Below, piece by piece: positions 17,509 through 26,878 of a stretch of 64,000 nt of DNA. The stretch is from Plesiomonas sp051652165 (GTDB lineage Bacteria; Pseudomonadota; Gammaproteobacteria; Enterobacterales; CAMTGL01). The notes beneath the pieces were generated by a model that was given only the letters and a program-made list of their open reading frames with translations, did no database searches and was not told where the DNA came from. Location of the stretch: the NCBI RefSeq assembly GCF_051652165.1, contig NZ_JBOFTR010000017.1, forward strand, positions 62,001 through 126,000. The letters are read 5' to 3'. Position 1 is the first letter of the stretch. Each line of letters begins with the position of its first letter. Position numbers and translations under genes: made by a program.

Positions 17509-18387
17509 TTATTTGCCTTCTGAGTCAGGGTTTACGGTCAGTGTGCTCACTAGCTTTTGTTGCTGCCATTCCCCCAATGCTGCCGTAACCTCTGCACCTA
17601 ATAACACAATACACCAGCTTAAATAAACCCAAACAAATAAAATAGGGATCACGGCCATCGCACCGTAAATCAACTGATACGATGGGAAAAATGTAATATA
17701 CAGTGTAAAAATTTTCTTACTGACTTCAAACAATAGTGCGGCAAAAATTGCACCACTAAGAGCATGCCGTGTTGCAACCCGTTCAGTCGGCACCACACTG
17801 TACAATAGCCAAAATGACAACAAAGATAACATCATCGGTAACAGCACTAACAACCGATCTAACGCACCATTAATGCCTGTGTCTGTCAGCAATTTAAGTG
17901 ATAATAAATAGGAGCTAGTGACTAAACTTGTTCCAGCCAGCAGTGGGCCAAGCGTTAAAATCATCCAATACACTGCAAATGACACCATCGCCGGGCGGCG
18001 ATGTTTACTGCGCCAGATTGCATTTAACGCTTTATCGACCGCAGAAATAAGCAGTAACGAAGTCACAACCAACGCAATAATGCCTACCGCACTCATGTTG
18101 CTCGAATTAGAAACAAACTGATCAAGATAATTTTGTACCACATCACCGGTTGCCGGCACAAAATTACTGAAGATAAAATGCTTTACCTTATCGGTGATCC
18201 CAACAAAAACCGGAAAAGCAGTAAAGACTGAAAAAATGACCGTCACTAAAGGCACTAATGAAAGCAGTGTCACATAGGCAAGATAACCGGCTGTCACGGT
18301 CAAACGGCTCTCATGGCTACGTGCCAATAATAGGCGGAGAAAACTCCGACTTTGCCGCCATATTGTCGGCTGCAACCCTGTCTGCAT
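17509..18387 (-). CDS. yihY: YihY/BrkB-family inner-membrane protein
   Basis: A 292-residue membrane protein with about six hydrophobic segments, aligned throughout with E. coli YihY (GYLAYVTLLSLVPLVTVIFSVF, HFIFSNFVPATGDVVQNY, ALNAIWRSKHRRPAMVSFAVYWMILTLGPLLAG, FPSYQLIYGAMAVIPILFVWVYLSWCIVLLGAE). It was once called RNase BN, an assignment later corrected; its function is unknown. The start at 18387 is preferred because GAGGG lies 8 bases upstream; the ATG at 18402 sits before that ribosome site. First gene of the run yihY-pip-dtd-fabY. Confidence 0.92.
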   Translation of the reverse strand: MQTGLQPTIWRQSRSFLRLLLARSHESRLTVTAGYLAYVTLLSLVPLVTVIFSVFTAFPVFVGITDKVKHFIFSNFVPATGDVVQNYLDQFVSNSSNMSAVGIIALVVTSLLLISAVDKALNAIWRSKHRRPAMVSFAVYWMILTLGPLLAGTSLVTSSYLLSLKLLTDTGINGALDRLLVLLPMMLSLLSFWLLYSVVPTERVATRHALSGAIFAALLFEVSKKIFTLYITFFPSYQLIYGAMAVIPILFVWVYLSWCIVLLGAEVTAALGEWQQQKLVSTLTVNPDSEGK

Positions 18388-18570
18388 CGCACTTTCCCTC
18401 ATCTATTGTTATTTTATCAGAACATTGTGTAATGATAATGCACGCAACAACATTACGTTGCTTAACATTTCTTACTCATTAAACGTAAGTGGTGCTGAGT
18501 ACACTGTCATCCTAAAAAAACGCAACGCTGCTTTTCCTCCTCAGTTTCACTTTCATTTTTTGTGTGATAA

Positions 18571-18604
18571 ATAAAAAAAGAGGATACCCGAAGGCATCCT
18601 CTTT
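18571..18604 (-). terminator. typA terminator
   Basis: On the minus strand AAAGAGGATGCC-TTCG-GGTATCCTCTTT forms a 12-bp stem with a UUCG tetraloop (18577-18604) followed by a run of T. It lies 67 bp after the typA stop. Confidence 0.85.
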
Positions 18605-18670
18605 CTCATCACCTAAAATATCATAGTGACATATTAGGTAGCCGAGCACACAAGCACTAATCCACAGGGA

Positions 18671-20482
18671 TTACTTACGGTGCGCGCGCTTACGATCGTT
18701 TTCAGTCAGGTGTTTCTTACGAATACGAACGCTTTGTGGTGTAACTTCTACCAGTTCGTCATCATCAATAAACTCAAGAGCTTGCTCTAGCGTCATCTTG
18801 ATAGGGCTAACCAGCGTTGTCGCTTCGTCTGTACCAGAAGCACGCATGTTAGTCAGCTTCTTACCTTGCAGACAGTTTACAGTCAGGTCATTAGAACGGC
18901 TGTGAATACCGATGATTTGACCTTCGTAAACTTCAGTACCGTGACCCAAGAACAGACGACCACGATCTTGCAGGCTGTACAAGGCATAAGCCAGTGCTTT
19001 ACCTGTACCGTTAGAGATCAGAACACCGTTGATACGCTGACCGATTTCGCCCGGACGCACGTCATCATAGTGGCTGAAGCTGGAGTACAGCAGACCAGTA
19101 CCAGAAGTCATGGTCATGAAGTCGGTACGGAAACCGATCAGGCCACGGCTAGGGATGATGTAATCCAAACGGATACGGCCCTTGCCATCAGGGATCATAT
19201 CGCGCATTTCACCCTTACGCAGACCCATCGCTTCCATCACAGAACCTTGGTTCTGCTCTTCGATGTCCAGAGTCACTTGCTCGAATGGCTCTTGTTTACG
19301 GCCATCGATATCACGGAAAATTACTTTCGGGCGAGATACTGCCAGCTCGTAACCTTCACGACGCATGTTTTCGATCAGAACAGACAGGTGCAATTCACCA
19401 CGGCCTGATACACGGAATGCATCTGGATCTTCTGTCTCTTCAACGCGCAGTGCAACGTTGTGTACCAGCTCTTTACGCAGACGATCAAGGATCTGACGTG
19501 AAGTCACAAACTTACCTTCGCGGCCACAGAATGGCGAGGTGTTTACACAGAAGAACATGGTAACAGTAGGCTCATCAACCGTCAGTGCTGGCAGAGCTTC
19601 AACTGCTGCTGGATCGCACAGCGTATCAGAGATATTCAGTTCACCTAAACCGGTGATAGCGATGATATCGCCCGCTTCACACACATCAGCTTCAATACGT
19701 TGCAGACCCATGTGGCCCAGCACTTTACCGACTTTACCGTTACGACGGTTGCCTTCGCTATCAATGATAACAATCTGCTGGTTTGGCTTCACTGAACCAC
19801 GCTTGATACGGCCGATACCGATAACACCAACATAGTTGTTGTAATCGAGCTGAGAGATTTGCATCTGGAATGGTGCTTCCATCTCAACTTTTGGAGGTTC
19901 AACGTGCTTAACGATAGTTTCGAACAGTGGCGTCATATCATCTGCCATCTGATCCGTTTCCAGACCTGCAATACCGTTCAGTGCTGAAGCATAAACGATA
20001 GGGAAGTCGAGTTGTTCATCCGTTGCACCAAGGTTAACAAACAGATCAAAGACCTGATCAACAACCCAATCAGGGCGTGCACCCGGACGGTCAACTTTGT
20101 TGATAACCACAATCGGACGCAAACCATAAGCAAATGCTTTTTGGGTCACGAAACGGGTTTGTGGCATCGGGCCATCCATTGCATCTACCAGCAACAGCAC
20201 GGAATCTACCATCGACATCACACGCTCTACTTCACCACCGAAGTCGGCGTGACCTGGGGTGTCAACGATGTTAATGCGGTATCCGTTCCACTCGATAGCA
20301 GTATTTTTAGCCAGAATGGTAATCCCACGCTCTTTTTCCAGATCGTTGGAGTCCATTACACGTTCGGTCGCGTCATTACGCTCTCCGAGAGTGCCGGATT
20401 GTTGCAGTAGCTTATCAACCAGGGTGGTTTTACCATGGTCAACGTGGGCAATGATGGCGATATTACGCAGATTCTCAATCAC
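18671..20482 (-). CDS. typA: translational GTPase TypA/BipA
   Basis: A 603-residue ribosome-binding GTPase involved in 50S assembly at low temperature and in stress responses. The G domain has AHVDHGKTTLVDKLL (G1), RGITI (G2), DTPGHADFGGEVERV (G3) and NKVDRPGARPDWV (G4). The EF-G-like domains II, III and V and the BipA-specific C-terminal domain (GTGLLYSSF, RGRLFLGHGTEVYEGQIIGIHSRSNDL) follow. Length is as in E. coli (about 607). Divergent from glnA, as in E. coli, with 571 bp of regulatory DNA between them. Confidence 0.97.
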   Translation of the reverse strand: MIENLRNIAIIAHVDHGKTTLVDKLLQQSGTLGERNDATERVMDSNDLEKERGITILAKNTAIEWNGYRINIVDTPGHADFGGEVERVMSMVDSVLLLVDAMDGPMPQTRFVTQKAFAYGLRPIVVINKVDRPGARPDWVVDQVFDLFVNLGATDEQLDFPIVYASALNGIAGLETDQMADDMTPLFETIVKHVEPPKVEMEAPFQMQISQLDYNNYVGVIGIGRIKRGSVKPNQQIVIIDSEGNRRNGKVGKVLGHMGLQRIEADVCEAGDIIAITGLGELNISDTLCDPAAVEALPALTVDEPTVTMFFCVNTSPFCGREGKFVTSRQILDRLRKELVHNVALRVEETEDPDAFRVSGRGELHLSVLIENMRREGYELAVSRPKVIFRDIDGRKQEPFEQVTLDIEEQNQGSVMEAMGLRKGEMRDMIPDGKGRIRLDYIIPSRGLIGFRTDFMTMTSGTGLLYSSFSHYDDVRPGEIGQRINGVLISNGTGKALAYALYSLQDRGRLFLGHGTEVYEGQIIGIHSRSNDLTVNCLQGKKLTNMRASGTDEATTLVSPIKMTLEQALEFIDDDELVEVTPQSVRIRKKHLTENDRKRAHRK

Positions 20483-20769
20483 AGATGTGGTCTCTGGGGG
20501 GTTAACAAATTAGCGGCTATTGTACACAGGTTGAGCAAAAGACTAAACCGATCACAGCAAAACATTGCTGGCAAGTTTACCTGCCTGCGGGCGTGAGCCA
20601 CTTCACAAGGTACACAATTACAGTGTGAACATTATTACAGAAGAATCATCATTTTGCTGCCACATATCGATCTCAATATGATTTTAACGGCAAACTTGGC
20701 GAATCCTCTGCTCACTTCGCTGATGAATTATACAACCAACTTGATATAGAAGGATATTAATTCCTTCGT

Positions 20770-20807
20770 TGCACCAAAATAGTGCGACCACTCACCATAT
20801 TAGTGCA
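20770..20807 (+). promoter_or_regulatory. two NtrC (GlnG)-type enhancer sites upstream of glnA
   Basis: TGCACCAAAATAGTGCG (20770-20786) and CTCACCATATTAGTGCA (20791-20807) each resemble the NtrC consensus TGCACCATATTGGTGCA. Their centres are 21 bp apart, two helical turns, on the same face of the helix. They lie about 110 and 131 bp upstream of the start predicted from the sigma-54 promoter, the distance range used by enhancer-bound NtrC. Confidence 0.72.
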
Positions 20808-20882
20808 TTACTACGGGGTTGAACACCACAGTTTGACATGGCATGCTGCTCCTTCACAGGGAATATCACGAACCATTAGAGT

Positions 20883-20898
20883 TGGCATGCTTCTCGCT
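20883..20898 (+). promoter_or_regulatory. sigma-54 promoter of glnA
   Basis: TGGCATGCTTCTCGCT at 20883-20898 has the invariant -24 GG (20884-20885) and -12 GC (20896-20897) exactly 12 bp apart and fits TGGCAC-N5-TTGCW at most positions. It is about 155 bp before the glnA start, downstream of the two NtrC-type sites. Confidence 0.7.
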
Positions 20899-21053
20899 TA
20901 GTTCATTATGAAGGCACGAAGCGGCCTAGGTTTCAGATATAAATGAGCAACAAATCAGGTATACATTAGCCGCACGCAACCCATTTATCCGTGAGTTTGT
21001 GCACTAAACATCCACGACAACACCATGATTGCGACAACATCGGAGGTTACACC

Positions 21054-22463
21054 ATGTCAGCTGAACACGTATTAGCACTGCTGCAAGAACACGAAGTTAA
21101 ATTCGTTGACCTGCGCTTTACTGACACCAAAGGCAAGGAGCAGCACGTATCAATTCCAGCACATCAAGTCAATGCTGACTTCTTTGAAGAGGGCAAGATG
21201 TTTGATGGCTCTTCTATTGAAGGCTGGAAAGGCATTAATGAATCAGACATGGTTTTAATGCCTGATCCAACCACTGCTGTGATAGATCCGTTCACTGATG
21301 AAAGCACACTGATCGTTCGTTGCGATATTCTTGAGCCAGGAACAATGCAAGGCTATGATCGCGATCCGCGCTCTATCGCCAAACGTGCAGAAGATTTCCT
21401 GCGCTCTACTGGCATTGCTGATACGGTGTTATTCGGGCCAGAGCCTGAGTTTTTTGTGTTTGATGATGTACGCTTTAGCACCGGCATTTCTGGCTCTTTC
21501 TTTAAGCTTGATGATATCGAAGCGGCATGGAATACCGGCACAGAGTACGAAGGTGGCAACAAAGGCCATCGTCCGGCCGTCAAAGGCGGTTACTTCCCGG
21601 TTGCCCCGGTTGATTCATCACAAAACCTGCGCTCTGCCATGTGTTTGGTGATGGAGGAGATGGGCTTAGTGGTTGAAGCACACCACCATGAAGTGGCCAC
21701 TGCTGGCCAAAACGAAGTGGCTACCCGCTTCAACACCATGACCATCAAAGCAGACGAAATTCAGATTTATAAATATGTGGTGCACAACGTTGCGCATGCA
21801 TACGGTAAAACTGCAACCTTTATGCCTAAACCTCTGTACGGTGATAATGGCTCAGGCATGCATTGCCACCAGTCTTTAGCAAAAAATGGCGTAAACCTGT
21901 TCTCAGGTGATAAGTATGCCGGTTTGTCTGAAATGGCACTGTACTACATCGGCGGTATCATCAAGCATGCAAAAGCCATCAACGCTTTTGCTAACCCAAC
22001 CACTAACTCCTACAAGCGTTTGGTGCCAGGTTATGAAGCGCCAGTTATGCTGGCATACTCTGCCCGTAACCGCTCGGCCTCTATCCGTATTCCAGTGGTT
22101 GCCAGCCCGAAAGCTCGCCGTATTGAGGTGCGCTTCCCAGATCCAGGTGCTAACCCATACTTGGCGTTTGCTGCCCAGTTGATGGCCGGTCTTGATGGCA
22201 TCATCAACAAAATTCATCCTGGCGATGCCATGGATAAAAACCTGTACGATCTGCCACCGGAAGAAGCGGCTGAGATCCCAACTGTTGCCGGTTCTCTGGA
22301 AGAAGCAATGCAAGCACTTAACGAAAACCGCGAGTTCTTAACCCGTGGTGGTGTATTTACTGATGACTTTATCGATTCTTATATTGAGTTGAAACGCGCG
22401 GATATCGACCGTGTGCGCATGATGCCGCATCCTGTTGAGTTTGAAATGTACTACAGCGTTTAA
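21054..22463 (+). CDS. glnA: glutamine synthetase type I
   Basis: A 469-residue cytoplasmic enzyme (dodecamer) making glutamine from glutamate, ammonia and ATP. Visible blocks: MFDGSSIEGWKGINESDM, GPEPEFFVFDD, the NGSGMHCHQS ATP/metal region, NPTTNSYKRLVPGYEAPV and RIEVRFPDPGANPY. NLYDLPPEE contains the Tyr that is adenylylated by GlnE in this subclass. The start at 21054 has GGAGGT at 21042-21047. glnL and glnG, which follow glnA in E. coli, are not behind it; a terminator and an unrelated gene follow instead. Confidence 0.98.
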   Translation: MSAEHVLALLQEHEVKFVDLRFTDTKGKEQHVSIPAHQVNADFFEEGKMFDGSSIEGWKGINESDMVLMPDPTTAVIDPFTDESTLIVRCDILEPGTMQGYDRDPRSIAKRAEDFLRSTGIADTVLFGPEPEFFVFDDVRFSTGISGSFFKLDDIEAAWNTGTEYEGGNKGHRPAVKGGYFPVAPVDSSQNLRSAMCLVMEEMGLVVEAHHHEVATAGQNEVATRFNTMTIKADEIQIYKYVVHNVAHAYGKTATFMPKPLYGDNGSGMHCHQSLAKNGVNLFSGDKYAGLSEMALYYIGGIIKHAKAINAFANPTTNSYKRLVPGYEAPVMLAYSARNRSASIRIPVVASPKARRIEVRFPDPGANPYLAFAAQLMAGLDGIINKIHPGDAMDKNLYDLPPEEAAEIPTVAGSLEEAMQALNENREFLTRGGVFTDDFIDSYIELKRADIDRVRMMPHPVEFEMYYSV

Positions 22464-22571
22464 GTTTTTCTTGCTGCTAAACTTGCATTTAGCCTATCGA
22501 AAAATAAAACACTGGCGGAAACTTCACCGCTCATGCGTGTAACAACTCATTTTGTTGCCGTGGAAACTTTC

Positions 22572-22597
22572 AGCCCGCCTCACAAGCGGGCTTTTTT
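22572..22597 (+). terminator. glnA terminator
   Basis: AGCCCGC (22572-22578) pairs with GCGGGCT (22586-22592) around a 7-base loop and is followed by TTTTT. It lies 109 bp after the glnA stop. Confidence 0.85.
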
Positions 22598-22856
22598 ACG
22601 CTTGCGGTACACCACCTGAACTGATGACACTATACCATTGCGGTATTATCGTGACGTGTTGTAACGCCAATCTGCAGTATCGTACCTTAACGTTATGATG
22701 AATATTGCGATAACGTAACGCTATCGTGTCACCAGATCTTCATACAAAATCTCAGACATGCACGGAATATCTGGTATCGCCATTCACGCAGCATAACTAT
22801 AGAGATACTGTGTGGTAGCCTAAAACCCCACTTTTTTGATTTGCGGAGAATGCGTC
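22598..22856. other. gene-free stretch between the glnA terminator and the next gene
   Basis: No coding frame is supported here. It must contain the promoter of the DUF4124-like gene, but I cannot pick one out with confidence. Several short overlapping CGTAACG / CGATAACG-like words are present without a clear pattern. Confidence 0.4.
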
Positions 22857-23453
22857 ATGCGCCTGTTTTGTTTAACATTGCTGCTATTAAGCACACCGGT
22901 GCTGGCCAGTGAAACTCGCGTGATCTGTTCATGGACAGACGCTCGTGGTACGACACACTTTAGTACCACCAAAACTAAAGGGGCGACCTGTAAAGAGATT
23001 TCACCCAGTGCGCCGATAAAATATGACTCTGGCAAACTGCCAAGCAGTAAACTACCTAACCGAGCGTCGGTTGCCAGTAGTAGCACGGCCAGTGTGCCAC
23101 GCATCCACCCGCAAGAGGTCAGCAACTTAACAACCCAAATTGCAATTTTATCGCCAATTGATGAGCAAACTGTTCGTAACAATAGTGGTGATATTGATGT
23201 GACTGTGATGGTTGTTCCCAAACTCACTGAGAGCCAAACAGTGCAACTGTTGCTAGATGGTAGCCCAAACGGACTGCCTACCCGCAGTATTCAGCAACAA
23301 TTGAAAAATATTGACCGAGGTTCACATCAGATCAGTGCACAACTGTTTGATAAGGGGAAGGTGTTAGCCACTGCACCTGCGGTAACGGTCTATCTGCACC
23401 GCGCCAGTGTGCTTAATCGTGAGGCACTTAATCCGCCAATAACGCCCAAATAA
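22857..23453 (+). CDS. exported DUF4124-like protein of unknown function
   Basis: A 198-residue protein with a cleavable signal peptide (MRLFCLTLLLLSTPVLAS). After cleavage there is a short DUF4124-like N-terminal region (VICSWTDARGTTHFST, with the W/Y-x-D-x-x-G-x-x-x-F pattern), a Ser/Lys-rich linker, and an IAILSPIDEQTVRNNSGDIDVTV segment that begins an immunoglobulin-like beta domain ending before residue 185. Such genes are common next to glnA in vibrio-like genomes, from memory. The start at 22857 has GGAG 8 bases upstream; a TTG at 22836 would put residues before the signal peptide. Role unknown, probably periplasmic. Confidence 0.8.
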   Translation: MRLFCLTLLLLSTPVLASETRVICSWTDARGTTHFSTTKTKGATCKEISPSAPIKYDSGKLPSSKLPNRASVASSSTASVPRIHPQEVSNLTTQIAILSPIDEQTVRNNSGDIDVTVMVVPKLTESQTVQLLLDGSPNGLPTRSIQQQLKNIDRGSHQISAQLFDKGKVLATAPAVTVYLHRASVLNREALNPPITPK

Positions 23454-23717
23454 ATGCCTTGATAGCTCGGTGTACTCTCTGTACGGATATACGCATACGA
23501 TAAAAAAATGCACCTTACTTTGTTGGTATACCCAACGTTTGGGGTGCAATTCACACGGTACTATTTATGCAGTCGCGTTGATATAATCGTCATGCTCACA
23601 TAACCATCTTTATCCTGCGTCATTTATATCGCACAGTTCACAAGCCCTTTAGCTTTACCTACTCATGAACCTGAGGCGGTAAATCATCGTCTGTGAGCAA
23701 CGGCATTGCCGCTGACA

Positions 23718-24680
23718 TTAGAACAGTTTTTTTGCCGTTGCCAGCCAATCAGCTTTAAACGGGCGCTTCATATTTTCAATCGCATCAATAATATCGTGGT
23801 GTACCATCTTCTCATTGAGGATGCCAACACAACGGCCACCGTAACCCTCTTGCAGCAGATCAACAGCATACGCCCCCATACGAGACGCTAAAATACGATC
23901 GTAAGCGACCGGTGCACCACCGCGCTGAATATGGCCCAAAATAGTGGATCGGGTTTCACGCTGAGTCTCTTTTTCGATAAAGCGCGCCAGTTCATTCACA
24001 TCACACATATGCTCAGTGATAGCAACGATGGCATGTTTTTTACCCTTACTGATACCGGCACGGATCTCATCGACCAGTTCAGCACGGTTAAATTCAACTT
24101 CAGGGATAACGATAAACTCGCAGCCACCTGCAATGGCCGCTGCCAGTGTCAGATCGCCACAATGACGACCCATCACTTCAACAATCGAGATACGCTGGTG
24201 TGAAGAGGAGGTGTCACGCAGGCGGTCAATCGCTTCGAGTACCGTTTCTAACGCGGTAAAATAACCTATAGTATAGTCAGTACCAGCTACGTCATTATCA
24301 ATTGTGCCCGGCAGACCGATACACGGGAAACCCATTTCAGTCAGCTTTTTTGCACCCATGTAAGAGCCATCACCGCCGATAACCACCAGCGCATCAATAC
24401 CATGCTGATGTAAATTGGCGATAGATTCTTGACGGATCTTCTCTTCACGGAACTCTGGAAAGCGTGCCGAGCCTAAAAATGTACCACCACGGTTAATGAC
24501 ATCTGATACGCTCTGGCGATCAAGTTGACGAATCCGGTTTTGATGCAGACCCAGATATCCATCTTGGATCCCGTACACTTCCAATCCTTCGCCTAATGCC
24601 GCACGCACAACACCACGAATTGCAGCATTCATTCCCGGTGCATCACCACCGCTGGTCAATACGCCAATCTTTTTGATCAT
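23718..24680 (-). CDS. pfkA: ATP-dependent 6-phosphofructokinase
   Basis: A 320-residue glycolytic enzyme. GVLTSGGDAPGMNAAIRGVV holds the ATP-binding glycines; GGDGSYMGA, PGTIDNDVAGTDYTIG (catalytic Asp), EVMGRHCGDLTLAAA and GHIQRGGAPVAYDR are all intact. The start MIKKIGVLTSGG at 24680 matches the family; an upstream frame to 24731 adds 17 residues without a ribosome site, whereas GAGGG lies before 24680. Near fieF and tpiA, as in E. coli. Confidence 0.97.
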   Translation of the reverse strand: MIKKIGVLTSGGDAPGMNAAIRGVVRAALGEGLEVYGIQDGYLGLHQNRIRQLDRQSVSDVINRGGTFLGSARFPEFREEKIRQESIANLHQHGIDALVVIGGDGSYMGAKKLTEMGFPCIGLPGTIDNDVAGTDYTIGYFTALETVLEAIDRLRDTSSSHQRISIVEVMGRHCGDLTLAAAIAGGCEFIVIPEVEFNRAELVDEIRAGISKGKKHAIVAITEHMCDVNELARFIEKETQRETRSTILGHIQRGGAPVAYDRILASRMGAYAVDLLQEGYGGRCVGILNEKMVHHDIIDAIENMKRPFKADWLATAKKLF

Positions 24681-24829
24681 GACAACCCTCTGACTCTCGA
24701 AGTTAATGATTGTTTTCGTTGTACAGCACAACAGGCATCCCCCAATGTCACTGCTGTTCTGTATTACAACTCAACAATCGGCACGCTACCCTCATTCACG
24801 CCCAGTAACGCTAATAGTAATAAAATGAA

Positions 24830-24877
24830 GTGATGAGTATTACAATTTTGACAAAAAACTACGTTGATGCTCATCAC
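24830..24877. repeat. imperfect inverted repeat between fieF and pfkA
   Basis: GTGATGAGTAT (24830-24840) and ATGCTCATCAC (24867-24877) pair over 11 positions with one G-T-type mismatch around a 26-base centre. There is no T-run. It may be a weak transcription end for fieF or a protein site upstream of pfkA. Confidence 0.35.
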
Positions 24878-24972
24878 AGTAACTCATCTCACCTACTGGG
24901 CAGACAAGATCGCCAAGCTTACTCCATTCAGCTTAACGTTTTATGTCTCATCAACCTACCATAGCTGATTTT

Positions 24973-25890
24973 TCATCCTGAAACGGTTTGGCCTTGTGCA
25001 CTGTCTTTCATCTCTTCAGGTACAGCAGAAACAGGATCTTGGTGAATCATCACATCGGCACCGGGAAACATCGCGATCAGATCTTTTTCCAGCCCGTCAG
25101 CAATCCTATGCGCATCAACCAGCGGCAAGGCATCATCTAACTCAAGATGCAATTGAATAAAGCGTGTAGGCCCAGCACGGCGAGTACGTAACTGATGCAC
25201 CCCCATGACACCCGCAGTAGACCGCACTTTTTGTAAAATTTGCTCACGCTCTGCAACAGGCAATGCTTGATCCATTAATGACTGCACTGCCTGATATGCC
25301 ATGTAAAATGCACTGACTAAAATGTAGCAACCAATGCCGATTGCAAACAGCGCATCAGCTTTACCCCAGCCCCACCAGCTTAAACCCAGCGCCAGCAAAA
25401 TCGCGCCGTTCATCAGTAGATCACTTTGATAATGCAGCATGTCAGCTTTAATGGCTTGGCTATCGGTACGGCGTACGACGTAACGCTGAAAAATCAGTAG
25501 CATTAAAGTGACTAATAGTGCAAATAAGGTCACCGCAACCCCTAGACTCAGATCGTCCATAGGTTGTGGCTTGATTAGGCGCTCTACCCCTTGTAATAGC
25601 AGGAAAAATGCCGACCCACAGACAAAGGCACTTTGTGCCAATGCCGCCAGTGACTCAGCTTTACCGTGGCCAAATCGGTGATCTTCATCTGGTGGTTGCA
25701 ACGAGTAACGGATCACCAATAGGTTAGTTAATGACGCAGCAATATCCAGGAGCGAATCAACCACCGAAGCCAATAGGCTGACAGCACCGGTTTTCCACCA
25801 TGCCACTATTTTTACCAATAGCAGCAAGGTGGCCACTAAGGTAGAACATAAGGCAGCCAGTTTTACCCAGCGCCCATAATCCTGATTCAT
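24973..25890 (-). CDS. fieF: cation-efflux pump FieF (CDF family)
   Basis: A 305-residue inner-membrane Zn2+/Fe2+:H+ antiporter. Six membrane helices are followed by a cytoplasmic ferredoxin-like domain. The metal-site residues are visible: DSLLDIAAS (helix II), the HRFGHGKAES loop, HYQSDLLMNG (helix V), and HLELDD / IADGLEK in the C-terminal domain. The start MNQDYGRWVK at 25890 matches E. coli and has AAGGGG upstream; the frame to 25929 is an unsupported extension. Located between pfkA and a cysteine hydrolase gene. Confidence 0.94.
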   Translation of the reverse strand: MNQDYGRWVKLAALCSTLVATLLLLVKIVAWWKTGAVSLLASVVDSLLDIAASLTNLLVIRYSLQPPDEDHRFGHGKAESLAALAQSAFVCGSAFFLLLQGVERLIKPQPMDDLSLGVAVTLFALLVTLMLLIFQRYVVRRTDSQAIKADMLHYQSDLLMNGAILLALGLSWWGWGKADALFAIGIGCYILVSAFYMAYQAVQSLMDQALPVAEREQILQKVRSTAGVMGVHQLRTRRAGPTRFIQLHLELDDALPLVDAHRIADGLEKDLIAMFPGADVMIHQDPVSAVPEEMKDSAQGQTVSG

Positions 25891-26107
25891 GGTGTAACCC
25901 CTTCTGATTCTGTTTTCATACTGGCTCATTTTGCCTCTCGTTTTTCTATGAAGGCCAGTATAACGTTTTCCACGTTATGTCGCCTATGCTGCCATTGACG
26001 CAACTGCACACAAGATTACCCCGTGATTTTCTTGAAGGAGAGAGGGCTCTAGCGCATACTTTTTCTTTTATCTCTGTCACTATTTCTAGAATAAATAAGG
26101 TAAACCC

Positions 26108-26725
26108 ATGTCTGTATCATGCTGCCAAGATAACCACCATGCGACCCCAAAAATTGCGCTATTACTGCTCGATTTTATGAACGAAACTATTGACCCGCAG
26201 GGCAAATCAGCCGCACGAGGTTATGCTGAGTTTGCGCACCAACACCACTCTTTGCAGCATATCGCTACGCTTTTACATCATGCACGGGCACAGCAGTGGA
26301 AAGTGATACATGTACGGGTTGCTTTTTCTGCTGATTATCGCGAAGTAAACACTAACTCACCTTTATTCGCTGGTGCAGCAAAAGCCGGTGCATTCCAAGA
26401 TGGCAGTTGGGGCGGAGAGTTTTATCCAGCGTTTGCGCCGCAAGCAGGGGAAGATGTGATCACCAAACACCGTGTGAGTGCATGGTATGGTACTGACTTG
26501 GCATTGCGGTTACGGGCTGCAGGAATTACCCAATTGGTTATGGCAGGTTGTGCGACTGATTTAGTTGTGCAAAGCACAGTACGTGAAGCGCACGATCAAG
26601 ATTTTATCTGTACAGTGGTCAGTGATTGCTGCATCGCCGCGTGTGATGATGACCAAAATGCTACCTTGCGCATGCTCGAAAAAGTGGCTCACGTTCTGAC
26701 CGTCGATGCTATTACGGGCTGTTAG
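26108..26725 (+). CDS. isochorismatase-like cysteine hydrolase
   Basis: A 205-residue cytoplasmic hydrolase of the isochorismatase fold. The catalytic triad is visible as Asp22 (LLLDFMNE), Lys120 (ITKHRVSAW) and Cys148 (MAGCATDLVVQSTVREAHD), with the cis-peptide region before the Cys. Relatives hydrolyse isochorismate, nicotinamide, N-carbamoylsarcosine or peroxyureidoacrylate; the sequence alone does not fix the substrate. It stands alone between fieF (divergent) and tpiA (convergent). Confidence 0.85.
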   Translation: MSVSCCQDNHHATPKIALLLLDFMNETIDPQGKSAARGYAEFAHQHHSLQHIATLLHHARAQQWKVIHVRVAFSADYREVNTNSPLFAGAAKAGAFQDGSWGGEFYPAFAPQAGEDVITKHRVSAWYGTDLALRLRAAGITQLVMAGCATDLVVQSTVREAHDQDFICTVVSDCCIAACDDDQNATLRMLEKVAHVLTVDAITGC

Positions 26726-26831
26726 TATCACGGTAGGCTATTGGTGCAATAACAAGTATAAAAAGCCGATACATGATATTATCAATATTCGCGTTTATAC
26801 TAAATATAACTGCATTAATTTCCCTAAACAC

Positions 26832-26866
26832 CTTGTTGGGGCAAAGTATTACCTCGCCCCAACAAG
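26832..26866. terminator. hairpin between the hydrolase gene and tpiA
   Basis: CTTGTTGGGGC (26832-26842) pairs perfectly with GCCCCAACAAG (26856-26866) around a 13-base loop, 12 bp beyond the tpiA stop. No T-run follows on either strand, so it may act as a bidirectional barrier or 3'-end stabiliser rather than a classical terminator. Confidence 0.5.
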
Positions 26867-26878
26867 ATAGAAACACAA

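Noticed and set aside
18866..20410. Several plus-strand frames of 92-180 codons over typA
   Set aside because: They are antisense shadows of the conserved typA gene and show no independent signals.
20820..20870. A second sigma-54-like motif (TGGCATGCTGCTCC) upstream of glnA
   Set aside because: No GC at the required 12-bp distance from the GG; the site at 20883 fits better.
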